A stretch of 64,000 nt of DNA, from positions 1 to 64,000 of the forward strand of contig SVPP01000015.1 in NCBI GenBank assembly GCA_015065765.1, given 5' to 3'. The notes under the pieces were generated by a model. That model was not told the DNA's origin and searched no databases. It saw only the letters and a list, made by a program, of their open reading frames with translations. A program made the position numbers and the translations under genes. The stretch is from Oscillospiraceae bacterium (GTDB taxonomy: Bacteria; Bacillota; Clostridia; Oscillospirales; Acutalibacteraceae). Numbering within the stretch: position 1 is the stretch's first letter; each line of letters opens with the position of its first letter. Below are positions 25,187 to 33,628 of this stretch, in pieces.

Positions 25187-25214
25187 TTGACATTGGCTTT
25201 CTGTGGTGTATAAT
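25187..25214 (+). promoter_or_regulatory. Promoter of the GntR-ABC operon
   Basis: TTGACA (25187-25192), 16-nt spacer, TATAAT (25209-25214), directly ahead of the inverted repeat at 25217-25243. Confidence 0.8.
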
Positions 25215-25216
25215 AT

Positions 25217-25243
25217 AACTGTGATAGCAAGGATATCACAGTT
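25217..25243. promoter_or_regulatory. Inverted-repeat operator for the GntR regulator
   Basis: AACTGTGATA (25217-25226) and TATCACAGTT (25234-25243), a perfect 10-bp inverted repeat with a 7-nt spacer, placed over the transcription start. Position and symmetry fit autorepression by the GntR/YtrA-type protein encoded just downstream. Confidence 0.7.
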
Positions 25244-25270
25244 AGAACAGTTAAAAGGAGGCGAAAAGAA

Positions 25271-25639
25271 TTGATAACCATTGACTACAAAAGCAGACTC
25301 CCTGTTTATGAGCAGATCAAGAACCAGATTATGACGCTCATTCAGTTGGGGATTCTGAAAGCTGATGAACAGCTTCCGTCAATACGCTCTTTATCTGCCG
25401 AAACAGGCGTTAACGTGAACACTGTCAAGCGTGCCGTTCAGGACCTTGAAGAAATGGGCATTATCTATTCTGTCCCCGGCAAAGGAAGCTTTGTAAGCGA
25501 GGATGCCTTTGCAAACACAAGAATCAAAGAAAAGGCGATTGAAGAAATCCGCCATGCAATCACTTCTGCTATACCTAAGGGAATTACTAAAGAGGATATA
25601 AGCGAGCTGGTTGAAAAAATTTTCACGGAGGTAAAATAA
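25271..25639 (+). CDS. GntR-family transcriptional regulator (YtrA type)
   Basis: A 122-residue protein starting at TTG 25271 behind AAAGGAGG. The winged helix covers about 10-75 (YKSRLPVYEQIKNQIM, QLPSIRSLSAETGVNVNTVKRAV, GIIYSVPGKGSFV). The short C-terminal tail (about 45 residues) without an effector domain is typical of the YtrA subfamily, which usually represses an adjacent ABC exporter operon and responds to cell-envelope antibiotics. The ABC genes follow directly, 3 nt away. Confidence 0.9.
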   Translation: MITIDYKSRLPVYEQIKNQIMTLIQLGILKADEQLPSIRSLSAETGVNVNTVKRAVQDLEEMGIIYSVPGKGSFVSEDAFANTRIKEKAIEEIRHAITSAIPKGITKEDISELVEKIFTEVK

Positions 25640-25642
25640 GGT

Positions 25643-26539
25643 ATGATTGAAATTATCAATGTTACGAAAAAATTCGGCGATTTCACTGCCATTCAGGACA
25701 TGTCCTTTAAAGTCGAAAACGGCTCAATCTACGGCCTTGTGGGATATAACGGCGCAGGTAAAACAACACTCTTAAAAACTATTGCCGATGTTTACAGGGC
25801 AGATGGCGGCACAATTACAATTGACGGCAAAAAAATTGCTGACTCAGCAAAAGAAAAAGAAAAGATTTTCTATGTGCCTGATGATATTTATTTCGTTGCC
25901 AACTCCACAATGGATAAAATGGCAAAATTCTATGCAGGCTTCTATCCCAAATTCAACTATGAAACATACAACAAGTTAGTTGAGGTTTTCGGTCTCAATC
26001 CCAAGAAGAGACTTAACGGCTTCTCAAAAGGTATGCAGAGACAGGCGGAAATGGTCCTTGCAATGTCAACAAGACCTGAAGTTCTTCTCCTTGACGAAAG
26101 CTTTGACGGACTTGACCCGGCAAAAAGAGCTCTGATGCGCGAGCTTATTATCGAATATGCAAACGAAACAGGTGCAAGCGTTATTATCTCCTCACACAAT
26201 CTCCATGAGCTTGAAAACATGTGCGACCATGTGGGGCTTATCAACGGCAAAAAGCTTGTTATCAACACATCTGTCGATGACATGAGTGCAAGCGTATGCA
26301 AATTCAGAATTATCTTTAACGACAAAAAGGATAAGGAAGATTTCAAAGGCTTTGACATAAAAGACTTCAAGCGTGACGGTAAAATTATCACAATGGTAAT
26401 TGCAGGCGATTACGAAGAAACAGAGCAGAAACTCAGCGATATGGCTCCCCTGCTCCTTGAAAAATATCCGCTGACACTTGAAGAAATATTCCTGAATGAA
26501 ATGGAGGATAAGAGCTATGACATTACAAAAATTTTCTGA
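25643..26539 (+). CDS. ABC transporter ATP-binding protein (YtrB-like)
   Basis: A 298-residue ABC ATPase with Walker A GYNGAGKTT (about 34-42), a signature reading FSKGMQRQ instead of LSGGQ, Walker B VLLLDESFDGLD (E followed by S, not P) and switch His in ISSHN. These variations are usual in the YtrB/EcsA-type exporters. The C-terminal region (about 215-298) is the accessory domain of that group. It energises the 848-residue membrane protein whose start it overlaps by 23 nt. Confidence 0.88.
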   Translation: MIEIINVTKKFGDFTAIQDMSFKVENGSIYGLVGYNGAGKTTLLKTIADVYRADGGTITIDGKKIADSAKEKEKIFYVPDDIYFVANSTMDKMAKFYAGFYPKFNYETYNKLVEVFGLNPKKRLNGFSKGMQRQAEMVLAMSTRPEVLLLDESFDGLDPAKRALMRELIIEYANETGASVIISSHNLHELENMCDHVGLINGKKLVINTSVDDMSASVCKFRIIFNDKKDKEDFKGFDIKDFKRDGKIITMVIAGDYEETEQKLSDMAPLLLEKYPLTLEEIFLNEMEDKSYDITKIF

Positions 26540-29063
26540 TAAATCTTTCAGTTCAATGTTTAAAACAAGACTTAAAAGTGCGATATTTTTCCCGATTGTG
26601 GGTATGCTTCTTCTTGCAATATTTGTTGTTTACGAGCCATTTGCTGAGGTTGTTGTTCTCAACAGCCCTGAGCGGTACGGCTACATGGAAAACATCAGCA
26701 TCGAAAACGTAAGATACATTCTCTTCGGCAGCTTAGGCTCATACAGCAATGATATTTTCAACGTTTCAACATTTATGTATGTAATTGTCATAATAGCCGC
26801 AATACTTTCGGCGATTATGGTTTTCAAGGATTTATCAAACAAGAAAACTGCAAATGTTTATTACTCCCTCGGCTTTTCAAGAAGTAAGCTTTTCGCTTCA
26901 ACTTATCTTGCCGGTGCAGCGTCTGTCCTTGGTATGGTGGTTATCCCCTTTGCACTTTCATTCCTTATCAACGCTTTTGCATTCGGAGTTTCAAAGGAAT
27001 TGATTTCAGCTTGTATTTTTGCAGTTTCATGCCTTTGCAACGTGTCGCTTATCGCTTACACAGTCTCCGCAATTGCAATGGCACTTTCAGGAATGCTGGT
27101 TGAAGGCGTATTCTTCTCATTCTTCCTCAATGCGATTTCTCCCATTTTCACATTCTCATGCTGCATGTTCAGTGACGGTCTCCTGACAGGTGGCGGATTC
27201 GTTGATGCAAACAGCTATTACTACGGCACTTTTGAAAACAGCTTTATATCTGCATTTTTAGGAAAGCTTTCTTTCCTCAATGCACTTTCTCACAGTTCGC
27301 TGGAGGTACAGAGACTGAGCTGCTGTCTTTACACATCCGACTTCGAAGGCATGGGTTCCTATCTTTCTGTTGAAACATGGGCAACACCCGCATTTATTCC
27401 CCTTCTTGTGTGGTCTTTTGTGCTTGTGGGAGTTATTGCTCTCTCACTCTTCGTATTTAATCGCAAAAAGCCTGAAAACATCGGCTTCTTTGCCTCAAAT
27501 CCCATTCTCTACAGAATTTTCTTCGGCACACTGATTGTCGGTTTCTCATCTCTCGGCTGTTCTCAGGGCAGAAACATTACAAAAGGTCTTACTTGGCTTT
27601 ATGTTTTCATCGTCCTTGCAATCTGCCTTGTGATTACTGCTATTCTTACACTTATCCTCGTAAAAATTTCGAGAATGAAATTCAAAAAGGAATTCAGATA
27701 CTTCGGTATCTACTGCCTTGCAGTTGTACTCTTTGGTGCGATTTTCTCAACCGGCTTCTTCGGCTATCAGAACAGACTGCCTGAGGCAGAAAAGGTTGCA
27801 GAGGTTAAAATTACAGCCTTCTCTTCAACATTCAATGACGATTACGGATATGACAGCGAGCTTAGCGGTAATAACTGGGGAGGTGTAGATCCGATTCCTA
27901 TGGGAACATTTGCAAGCAACAGCACTTACTCATTTGTTTCAAAAGCTGACATTGTAAACATTCAGGAGCTTCAGAAAGGTCTTATCGAGGCTGATAATAC
28001 AAAGCTTTCTCAAAACTACAAGGATACAAAAATCGGTGCAAAAATCAACATTGTTTACACTCTGAAAAACGGCAAGGAAATCAGCAGGTCCTACTACAGA
28101 ATAACTCCTGCTCTGATTGATAAATACATCACCTACAAGGGAATTTCAGATCAGATCAAGCTTGATATGACTGAAAAGCTCCAGGCAATGGTTTCGAGCA
28201 TAAATGACAACGGTGATTTTTACAGTGACTATGTGAACGAAGAATTCTATACTGTTTTCTCAAAGGATTTCACAACTGCTCACAAGGTAAAGCTCAGCGA
28301 AGCACAACTGTTCAGCCTTATTGATGCATACACTATGGATGCGGAAAATCTCTCTGCAAAGCAGCTTCTCTCACCGAAAGAAAAAACTCTCGGTGCGCTG
28401 GCAATCAGAGAAGACTGGAATGTTCTCGGTCCATTCGATGAAATGACGGGAACAGAAACAGTTGAAGGAAAAGGCTCTGAGCTTGAATTTGACACCTTCA
28501 ACCCCAACAACCACAATTCATATCAGGGTGACGGATATATCGTAATCAACGAGAACATGGTAAATACCATAAAATGGGCAAAGGATGTTGGCATCTACAA
28601 ATACTTTGCAATTGATTACGATAAAGAGATTTCAAGCGTTGAAGTAACTCACAATAACTCATCTGCAATCAAGCTTGACCTTGCCAACAACCGCAATCAT
28701 AATCTGCTGTTCAGTGCAAAATCCTTCAAGCTGAATGACAGATACATGCAGAACTATTTTAACGGAGGTATCGTCCGCCTTTACGGCTCACATTATGCGG
28801 TAGGTCTGACAGATGATGAAATTAATTTCCTTCGTGATAACGCTTATCCCTTCTACATTACAACGGAAACAGGTTATTTCGTAAGATTTGCAACAAACGA
28901 AGAAACACCTGTTTACGCAACAGTATTCGTTCCTGACAGCAAGCTGACACCTGAACTGAAAATCAAGCTTGCACAGAGTGATGAAGCAAAAGAAGAATAT
29001 TATGGCGAGGCTGTTACATCGGTAGGCAGAAAGGATATGACAACTCATATTTCTGTTCAATAA
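26517..29063 (+). CDS. Large ABC transporter membrane protein
   Basis: ATG 26517 (848 aa, MTLQKFSDKSF) is the start, with GGAGG upstream; it overlaps the ATPase stop. The N-terminal half has about eight hydrophobic helices (about 20-40, 75-100, 130-160, 170-205, 215-240, 290-310, 330-350, 360-385, 395-415). The C-terminal 420 residues are soluble, extracytoplasmic by prediction, and rich in Asn/Asp/Ser. I do not recognise the soluble domain. The long external domain suggests ligand binding, as in peptide-antibiotic sensing exporters, but the substrate is unknown. Confidence 0.75.
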   Translation: MTLQKFSDKSFSSMFKTRLKSAIFFPIVGMLLLAIFVVYEPFAEVVVLNSPERYGYMENISIENVRYILFGSLGSYSNDIFNVSTFMYVIVIIAAILSAIMVFKDLSNKKTANVYYSLGFSRSKLFASTYLAGAASVLGMVVIPFALSFLINAFAFGVSKELISACIFAVSCLCNVSLIAYTVSAIAMALSGMLVEGVFFSFFLNAISPIFTFSCCMFSDGLLTGGGFVDANSYYYGTFENSFISAFLGKLSFLNALSHSSLEVQRLSCCLYTSDFEGMGSYLSVETWATPAFIPLLVWSFVLVGVIALSLFVFNRKKPENIGFFASNPILYRIFFGTLIVGFSSLGCSQGRNITKGLTWLYVFIVLAICLVITAILTLILVKISRMKFKKEFRYFGIYCLAVVLFGAIFSTGFFGYQNRLPEAEKVAEVKITAFSSTFNDDYGYDSELSGNNWGGVDPIPMGTFASNSTYSFVSKADIVNIQELQKGLIEADNTKLSQNYKDTKIGAKINIVYTLKNGKEISRSYYRITPALIDKYITYKGISDQIKLDMTEKLQAMVSSINDNGDFYSDYVNEEFYTVFSKDFTTAHKVKLSEAQLFSLIDAYTMDAENLSAKQLLSPKEKTLGALAIREDWNVLGPFDEMTGTETVEGKGSELEFDTFNPNNHNSYQGDGYIVINENMVNTIKWAKDVGIYKYFAIDYDKEISSVEVTHNNSSAIKLDLANNRNHNLLFSAKSFKLNDRYMQNYFNGGIVRLYGSHYAVGLTDDEINFLRDNAYPFYITTETGYFVRFATNEETPVYATVFVPDSKLTPELKIKLAQSDEAKEEYYGEAVTSVGRKDMTTHISVQ

Positions 29064-29094
29064 GTAAACAAAGCATAAAAAATCCCTTGAGAAT

Positions 29095-29128
29095 TGCCCA
29101 AGTGTTCTTAAGGACACTTGGGCAGTTT
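29095..29128 (+). terminator. Terminator of the GntR-ABC operon
   Basis: A stem TGCCCAAGTGTTC/GGACACTTGGGCA (29095-29124) with one wobble pair, followed by TTTT. Confidence 0.8.
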
Positions 29129-29145
29129 TATTCGCCTTGCAGCGA

Positions 29146-29298
29146 GTGATATTGCTACGCAGTGATATTTGAACTTCGTTCAAGTGATATTGCCTTCGGC
29201 AGTTTATGGCAAATAAAATATCACCGAAACCGTAAGGTTTCAATATCACTTTCCGAAAGGGGGAAATATCACTCTGTGCGAAAAACAAAGAATATCAC
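29146..29298. repeat. Modular GTGATATT/AATATCAC repeat array with hairpin spacers
   Basis: Three direct GTGATATT copies (29146, 29162, 29184) are followed by four inverse AATATCAC copies (29217, 29242, 29265, 29291). The spacers contain mini-hairpins: GAAC-ttc-GTTC (29171-29181), GCC-ttc-GGC (29192-29200), GAAACC-gtaa-GGTTTC (29226-29241), and TTTCC/GGAAA (29250-29266). No open reading frame is supported here. The whole could fold as one long arm with side hairpins. Confidence 0.8.
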
Positions 29299-29310
29299 TA
29301 TATAAAAATT

Positions 29311-29355
29311 ACTACCCGAAAAAGAGTTTTGTTTTCTCTTCTTCGGGTAGTTTTG
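29311..29355. terminator. Strong hairpin at the edge of the modular repeat
   Basis: ACTACCCGAA (29311-29320) pairs with TTCGGGTAGT (29342-29351), with an inner AAGAG/CTCTT extension, followed by TTTGT. It is not directly downstream of a gene, so it may belong to the repeat element. Confidence 0.6.
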
Positions 29356-29485
29356 TCTTATGCTGTTGCAAGCAGGAAATTTGTGTGCCAAATTTCGTTC
29401 ATATTAAAGATAACTGTCCTTAGCAACCCTGCTCATTTTCTCAATGGATTTTTGCGTATAAATATCATTTTCTGATAACATTCAT

Positions 29486-29514
29486 AACGGTTCGTCGAGG
29501 ACGCCGAACCCTAC
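29486..29514. repeat. GGTTCG-tcgaggacgc-CGAACC hairpin repeat (copy 1)
   Basis: A 29-nt element matching 54713-54741 at all but two positions; the two differences keep the stem paired (GGTTCG/CGAACC here, GGCTCG/CGAGCC there). The region 29356-29485 next to it has an AAATTTG/CAAATTT hairpin (about 29379-29397) and nothing else I can assign. Confidence 0.7.
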
Positions 29515-29524
29515 GGCGTTGCCG

Positions 29525-30370
29525 TCAGTTTGTTTTTATTACTTTTTCTGCAATTTTTTCGTCAATAAAGTCAAACATCAGAATACCGTAATGATTTTTA
29601 TTTTTCATGGAATATGAAAGAAATTTTCTATTTATGTGTTTTGAATTAAAACGGGGAATTACGGGAATTCCTGCAGTTGAAAAATAGTTCAAAATTAAAT
29701 CATTTTTATGTTCTTTGCTTTTTTCGAGCAATGGCTTTACCGATTGCTTCCACTTCTTTTTTCGTAAGAGACTATATCTGTCCTGAACGGTTACAGTGTC
29801 TGTTCCGTTTGGTGAAAAGGATGAGAAAGAAGTTTCCTTCATTCCGCCGTGGTCGGGCATCATTGTGAAATCAAGACCTGATTTTTCGTAATCTGCATCT
29901 GTTCTTCTCACGAGAACGATTTTCCCTCTCACCTCACCAAGAGTAGGGATTTCATTTTCAAGATACCATTTTTCAGGGCTGTTCACGATAAATTTTTCGT
30001 AAAGCATTGAAAAGCATTTTCCGCTGTCCTCGCCCTTATCCATTTTGAAAAGCATTACAATGGTTTCTGTAGGATTTTCAGTAAGAAAAGAAAACATGTC
30101 ACCTATGACTTTATCAAGAGTCAGTTTTTTACCAAAGAGTCTTTCCTTACATTTACAGAAGGAATGAACAAGTGTCATGCCGTCCACTCTGATGTCAAAG
30201 GCTCTGACTCCCATTGAAAGCTGCTCGGCTATGCTTTTCTTCTGACAGCTTGCAAAAAGCGAAAACTGACAGTATTTTGTAGAGCTGTCATGTGTTCCGG
30301 GGATGTTGATATCTTTCAGAGATACATCATCCCCTATGTTTTTCATCCAATTATGTAAGTGCATAAACAT
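29525..30370 (-). CDS. Phosphatidylinositol-specific phospholipase C-like protein
   Basis: A 281-residue protein (ATG 30370, or 30364, after GAAGGA; a longer frame to 30388 has no ribosome site). The PI-PLC X domain is shown by INIPGTHDSS (first catalytic His, about residue 28), MGVRAFDIRV, MTLVHSFC (second His) and TVQDRYSL. No signal peptide is visible, which is odd for a phospholipase that normally acts outside. The gene overlaps the end of the upstream lipase-like gene by about 20 nt, so they are probably co-translated. Substrate may be phosphatidylinositol or another phosphodiester lipid. Confidence 0.8.
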   Translation of the reverse strand: MFMHLHNWMKNIGDDVSLKDINIPGTHDSSTKYCQFSLFASCQKKSIAEQLSMGVRAFDIRVDGMTLVHSFCKCKERLFGKKLTLDKVIGDMFSFLTENPTETIVMLFKMDKGEDSGKCFSMLYEKFIVNSPEKWYLENEIPTLGEVRGKIVLVRRTDADYEKSGLDFTMMPDHGGMKETSFSSFSPNGTDTVTVQDRYSLLRKKKWKQSVKPLLEKSKEHKNDLILNYFSTAGIPVIPRFNSKHINRKFLSYSMKNKNHYGILMFDFIDEKIAEKVIKTN

Positions 30371-31790
30371 TCTGTCCTTCGTCGGCATACATAAACTGCG
30401 GGTAAAGCGGATTTGATGTGATAGTGGGCTGAGCTTCGCTTGTAAGAAGATAAATTACAAAATCACTGTAGGTTGAATCAAACTGACATGCAATATGAGG
30501 CGCGTCCTTTACAAACCATGTGTAATCGGGATATGTACATGTTGATGCGTCAATGATTTTATCAGCAGAAACATATTTGCCTGCTTCAACATCCAATGTT
30601 TTTCCTATATCAGAAACAGTTGCACCGCCTGCCATGAGTGCAGTTTCAAGAACTCCGTCGCCCTGTGTTTCTGACCTTTCATAAACAGGAACGCAAGGTG
30701 AATTATAGTTTGAAACATAGGCTATCTTCATGCCCTTTTTCACGGCTTCATCAAGCATTGAATCACGGTTTTTCATCATGTTCTGAAGCTTATCAGCACG
30801 CTCTAAAAGCTTTGCATATTTTTCTTCTTCGCCCTCGAAGCAATATTTCTTTGCACTTTCATATTCATCAGGGAGAACAAGTGCCCACAAAACAGGCATA
30901 GTGGCAAAATTGGGTTTGAGAACTTCATTGAATGCCCCTTCCTTCAGGCTGTCAACAAGAAGCCCTGCCAGACCGCCTACAAGGTAGCCTACGCCTGAAT
31001 AACGAAGAACAAGCATCAGTGTTTCCATATCTTCTCCTGCAAGCTTTGTCAGGAAATTGAGAGCAGAATTGGCTGTAAGCTTGATTTTGCCGTTTAAAAT
31101 ATCACTGACAACATATGCGCCGTTTACTGTAGAGCAGAGGAAAACACAATTGTTTATTTTATCTGTGCCGTACTCTGTCATATAAGCAACAGTTTCAACA
31201 CCGCCCATACTGCAGCAGACGATGTTCACTTTGTCTGAGCCTGATTCCTTGAGAGCAAGCTCAACCATATCATTCAGTCCATCTGCAATATCAAAGGGAT
31301 CAAGTCGCCAGTCATAATAGTAAAAATATGTGTTGTCTGCACCGAATTCTTCCATACAGCTTGCTACAACACCGGTCTCTGCTGATGCAGTTGGGTCTGC
31401 CTCAGTAAACCTTGTGTAATTACCTGCAGAAAGAGGATATTCGTTATCTGTTGAAACATTATAGACAGAATCTCCGTTTTCATCGCAGGAATAACCTTTG
31501 AGTATATTTGATGCATAGTCAAAAATCATGGATGTCAGACCGTTTGTGTCCATTGTAAGAACTGTTTTCAGAAGTCCCCACACAAGAGTAAAAACTATCT
31601 CCCCTGCATTGATTTCGCCGAGAGTTGACCTTTCATTCTCAGTGCCTTTATCGATGACAAGCCCTGCAAAATTCATGCCTGAAACAACAATTGTAGGTGT
31701 TTTTGCTTCCTTTGCAGATGTGCCGTAAACTGATGCGGAAAGTGTGAATGCAATTAAAACCGCGAGAAGTACAGAAATAAACTTTTTCAT
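30351..31790 (-). CDS. Secreted lipase-like alpha/beta-hydrolase (paralogue)
   Basis: ATG 31790 (479 aa, MKKFISVLLAV) is the start, with AGGAGAA upstream. It has a signal peptide (about 1-25), the nucleophile elbow VNIVCCSMGGVETV (CxSxGG, about residue 195) and C-terminal blocks IIDASTCTYPDYTWFVKDAPH shared in order with the protein at 6911-8782 (VVDASTSYLPETTWYVQGLNH). These two therefore form a family in this genome. An extracellular esterase or lipase is likely. It is followed, with overlap, by the PI-PLC-like gene, hinting at a joint role in lipid breakdown. Confidence 0.72.
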   Translation of the reverse strand: MKKFISVLLAVLIAFTLSASVYGTSAKEAKTPTIVVSGMNFAGLVIDKGTENERSTLGEINAGEIVFTLVWGLLKTVLTMDTNGLTSMIFDYASNILKGYSCDENGDSVYNVSTDNEYPLSAGNYTRFTEADPTASAETGVVASCMEEFGADNTYFYYYDWRLDPFDIADGLNDMVELALKESGSDKVNIVCCSMGGVETVAYMTEYGTDKINNCVFLCSTVNGAYVVSDILNGKIKLTANSALNFLTKLAGEDMETLMLVLRYSGVGYLVGGLAGLLVDSLKEGAFNEVLKPNFATMPVLWALVLPDEYESAKKYCFEGEEEKYAKLLERADKLQNMMKNRDSMLDEAVKKGMKIAYVSNYNSPCVPVYERSETQGDGVLETALMAGGATVSDIGKTLDVEAGKYVSADKIIDASTCTYPDYTWFVKDAPHIACQFDSTYSDFVIYLLTSEAQPTITSNPLYPQFMYADEGQNVYALT

Positions 31791-31810
31791 AATTTTTCTC
31801 CTATATAACA

Positions 31811-31842
31811 AAACTCCGGCAAGGGCATGCCGAAGTTTTGTT
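31811..31842 (-). terminator. Terminator of the arylacetate operon
   Basis: On the minus strand AACTTCGGCA...TGCCGGAGTT (about 31813-31836, one mismatch) followed by TTGTT. It lies between the ACT-domain gene and the lipase-like gene. Confidence 0.6.
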
Positions 31843-31852
31843 TAGTTTAAAA

Positions 31853-32284
31853 TTAAAGATTCTTAATGTCGTCCTTGCTGACAAGCTTTACGCCGTTTGT
31901 TTCAAGGATTTTCATTGCCTTATTGTTGTCTTCAACACGCACAACAACATAAGCATACTGCTTTGAAATAGTGATGAAAGCGTACATATACTCAACATTG
32001 ATTCCGTTTGTATAGAGAAGCTCCATAACTCTTGAAAGGCTTCCCGGCTCATCAGTGATTGCGATACCCACAACCTCTGTGATTGACACGATACAATCGT
32101 TTTCCTTGAGCGCTTTCTTTGCTTTTTCTTCATCGCTTACAATAAGGCGGAGAATACCGAAATCCTTCGTGTCTGCAATTGACATTGCACGGATGTCGAT
32201 GTTTTCCTGAGCAAGAATGTGAGTGATTTCGCCCAGTGCACCTGCTTTGTTTTCAACGAAAATTGATAACTGATTAATAGTCAT
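31853..32284 (-). CDS. Tandem ACT-domain protein
   Basis: ATG 32284 (143 aa, MTINQLSIFVENKAG) with AAGGAGG upstream; the longer frame to 32350 runs into the upstream ligase gene. Two ACT domains: about 1-70 (LSIFVENKAGALGEITHIL) and 71-140 (VGIAITDEPGSLSRVMELL). Stand-alone double-ACT proteins commonly follow phenylacetate-CoA ligase and IOR genes and are thought to bind amino acids. It would be a sensor of the aromatic amino acid produced or used by the operon. Last gene of the six-gene module. Confidence 0.85.
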   Translation of the reverse strand: MTINQLSIFVENKAGALGEITHILAQENIDIRAMSIADTKDFGILRLIVSDEEKAKKALKENDCIVSITEVVGIAITDEPGSLSRVMELLYTNGINVEYMYAFITISKQYAYVVVRVEDNNKAMKILETNGVKLVSKDDIKNL

Positions 32285-32297
32285 GAGTCTTTCCTCC

Positions 32298-33596
32298 TTA
32301 TTTCTTTCTGTTATCGATAACACGCTTTGCCTTGCCTTCTGAGCGGGCAATCGTGTTGGGCGCTACGAGCTTGACATCAGCAGCAACACCGAGAAGTGAC
32401 TTAAGGCCGTCCTCGATTGCGTGTTCTGCCTTTGAAATCTCTGTAATTGTGTCAGAGAACAGCTTATCTGACATTTCAACCTGAACCTCAATTGTATCAA
32501 GGTTGTTGTGTCTTTCAACAACGATCTGATAGTTAGGCGCATAACCCATGTTGAGAAGAACTGTTTCAATCTGTGAGGGGAATACGTTAACGCCTCTGAT
32601 GATAAGCATATCGTCTGTTCTGCCCATGGGCTTTGACATTTTAACAAAGGTTCTTCCGCATGAGCATTTTTCATGTGAAAGCACTGCGATGTCTCTTGTT
32701 CTGTAACGGAGAATGGGGAATGCTTCCTTAGTGATACATGAGAATACGATTTCACCCGGTGTTCCGTCGGGGACAGGCTCACCTGTATCGGGATCAAGTG
32801 CTTCGATAATGAAATGGTCCTCGTTTACATGCATACCTGTCTGCTCTGAACATTCGTAAGCAACACCGGGGCCCATGATTTCTGTAAGACCGTAAACGTC
32901 ATAAGCCTTGATGTTAAGCTTTTCTTCAAGCTGGAGACGCATCTCCTGTGTCCAGGGCTCCGCACCGAAGATACCTGCCTTAAGAGGAAGTGACGCTGTA
33001 TCAATGCCCATTTTTTCCATTGTTTCTGCGATATACATAGCATATGAAGGTGTGCAGCAAAGAACATCTGAGCCGAAGTCCTGAAGAATTGTAATCTGTC
33101 TTGCAGTGTTACCGCTTGAAACAGGGATTGCCATAGCACCCATCTTTGTAGCACCGCCATGGAAGCCGAAGCCGCCTGTGAAAAGTCCGTAGCCGTATGA
33201 AACATGGATTTTTGAAGATTTGTCTGCTCCTACTGCTGCAAGCTGACGGGCACACACATCATCCCAGATGTCAAGGTCTTTCTTTGTATAGCCTACAACA
33301 ATCTGTTTACCTGTTGTACCGCTTGATGCATGAACTCTTACAACCTCGTCCATGTCACATGCAAAAAGACCGTAGGGGTATGTATCTCTCAGGTCCTGCT
33401 TGCAGGTAAAAGGAAGGAGTCTTAAATCATCAACTGATTTAATGTCCTCAGGCTTTACACCTGCTTCGTCCATTTTTGCTCTGTAATAAGGAACTTTTTC
33501 GTAAACTCTTTTTACAGTGCTTACAAGACGTTCACTCTGCCATTCTGTGATCTGCTCACGGGAGGCAGTTTCAATTTCTTCCTGCCAATACTTCAT
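32298..33596 (-). CDS. paaK: Phenylacetate-CoA ligase (copy 2)
   Basis: A 432-residue AMP-forming ligase of the adenylate-forming superfamily: P-loop HASSGTTGKQIVVGYT (about 90-105), YGLTEIMGPGVAYEC (about 235-250), YRTRDI (about 300), and the C-terminal IIRGVNVFPSQIE hinge. It activates an arylacetate (phenylacetate or indoleacetate) to its CoA thioester with ATP. It is clearly homologous to the ligase at 35944-37257 but divergent in the binding pocket, so the two may prefer different arylacetates. Lies 32 nt after iorB and 13 nt before the ACT gene. Confidence 0.92.
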   Translation of the reverse strand: MKYWQEEIETASREQITEWQSERLVSTVKRVYEKVPYYRAKMDEAGVKPEDIKSVDDLRLLPFTCKQDLRDTYPYGLFACDMDEVVRVHASSGTTGKQIVVGYTKKDLDIWDDVCARQLAAVGADKSSKIHVSYGYGLFTGGFGFHGGATKMGAMAIPVSSGNTARQITILQDFGSDVLCCTPSYAMYIAETMEKMGIDTASLPLKAGIFGAEPWTQEMRLQLEEKLNIKAYDVYGLTEIMGPGVAYECSEQTGMHVNEDHFIIEALDPDTGEPVPDGTPGEIVFSCITKEAFPILRYRTRDIAVLSHEKCSCGRTFVKMSKPMGRTDDMLIIRGVNVFPSQIETVLLNMGYAPNYQIVVERHNNLDTIEVQVEMSDKLFSDTITEISKAEHAIEDGLKSLLGVAADVKLVAPNTIARSEGKAKRVIDNRKK

Positions 33597-33628
33597 TTAC
33601 CTGTCATCTCTTTTCTGAAAAATAAAAA

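Noticed and set aside
29064-29524. Possible coding frame across 28788-29288 on the minus strand
   Set aside because: It is antisense to the ABC membrane protein and continues into palindromic repeats; no start signal.
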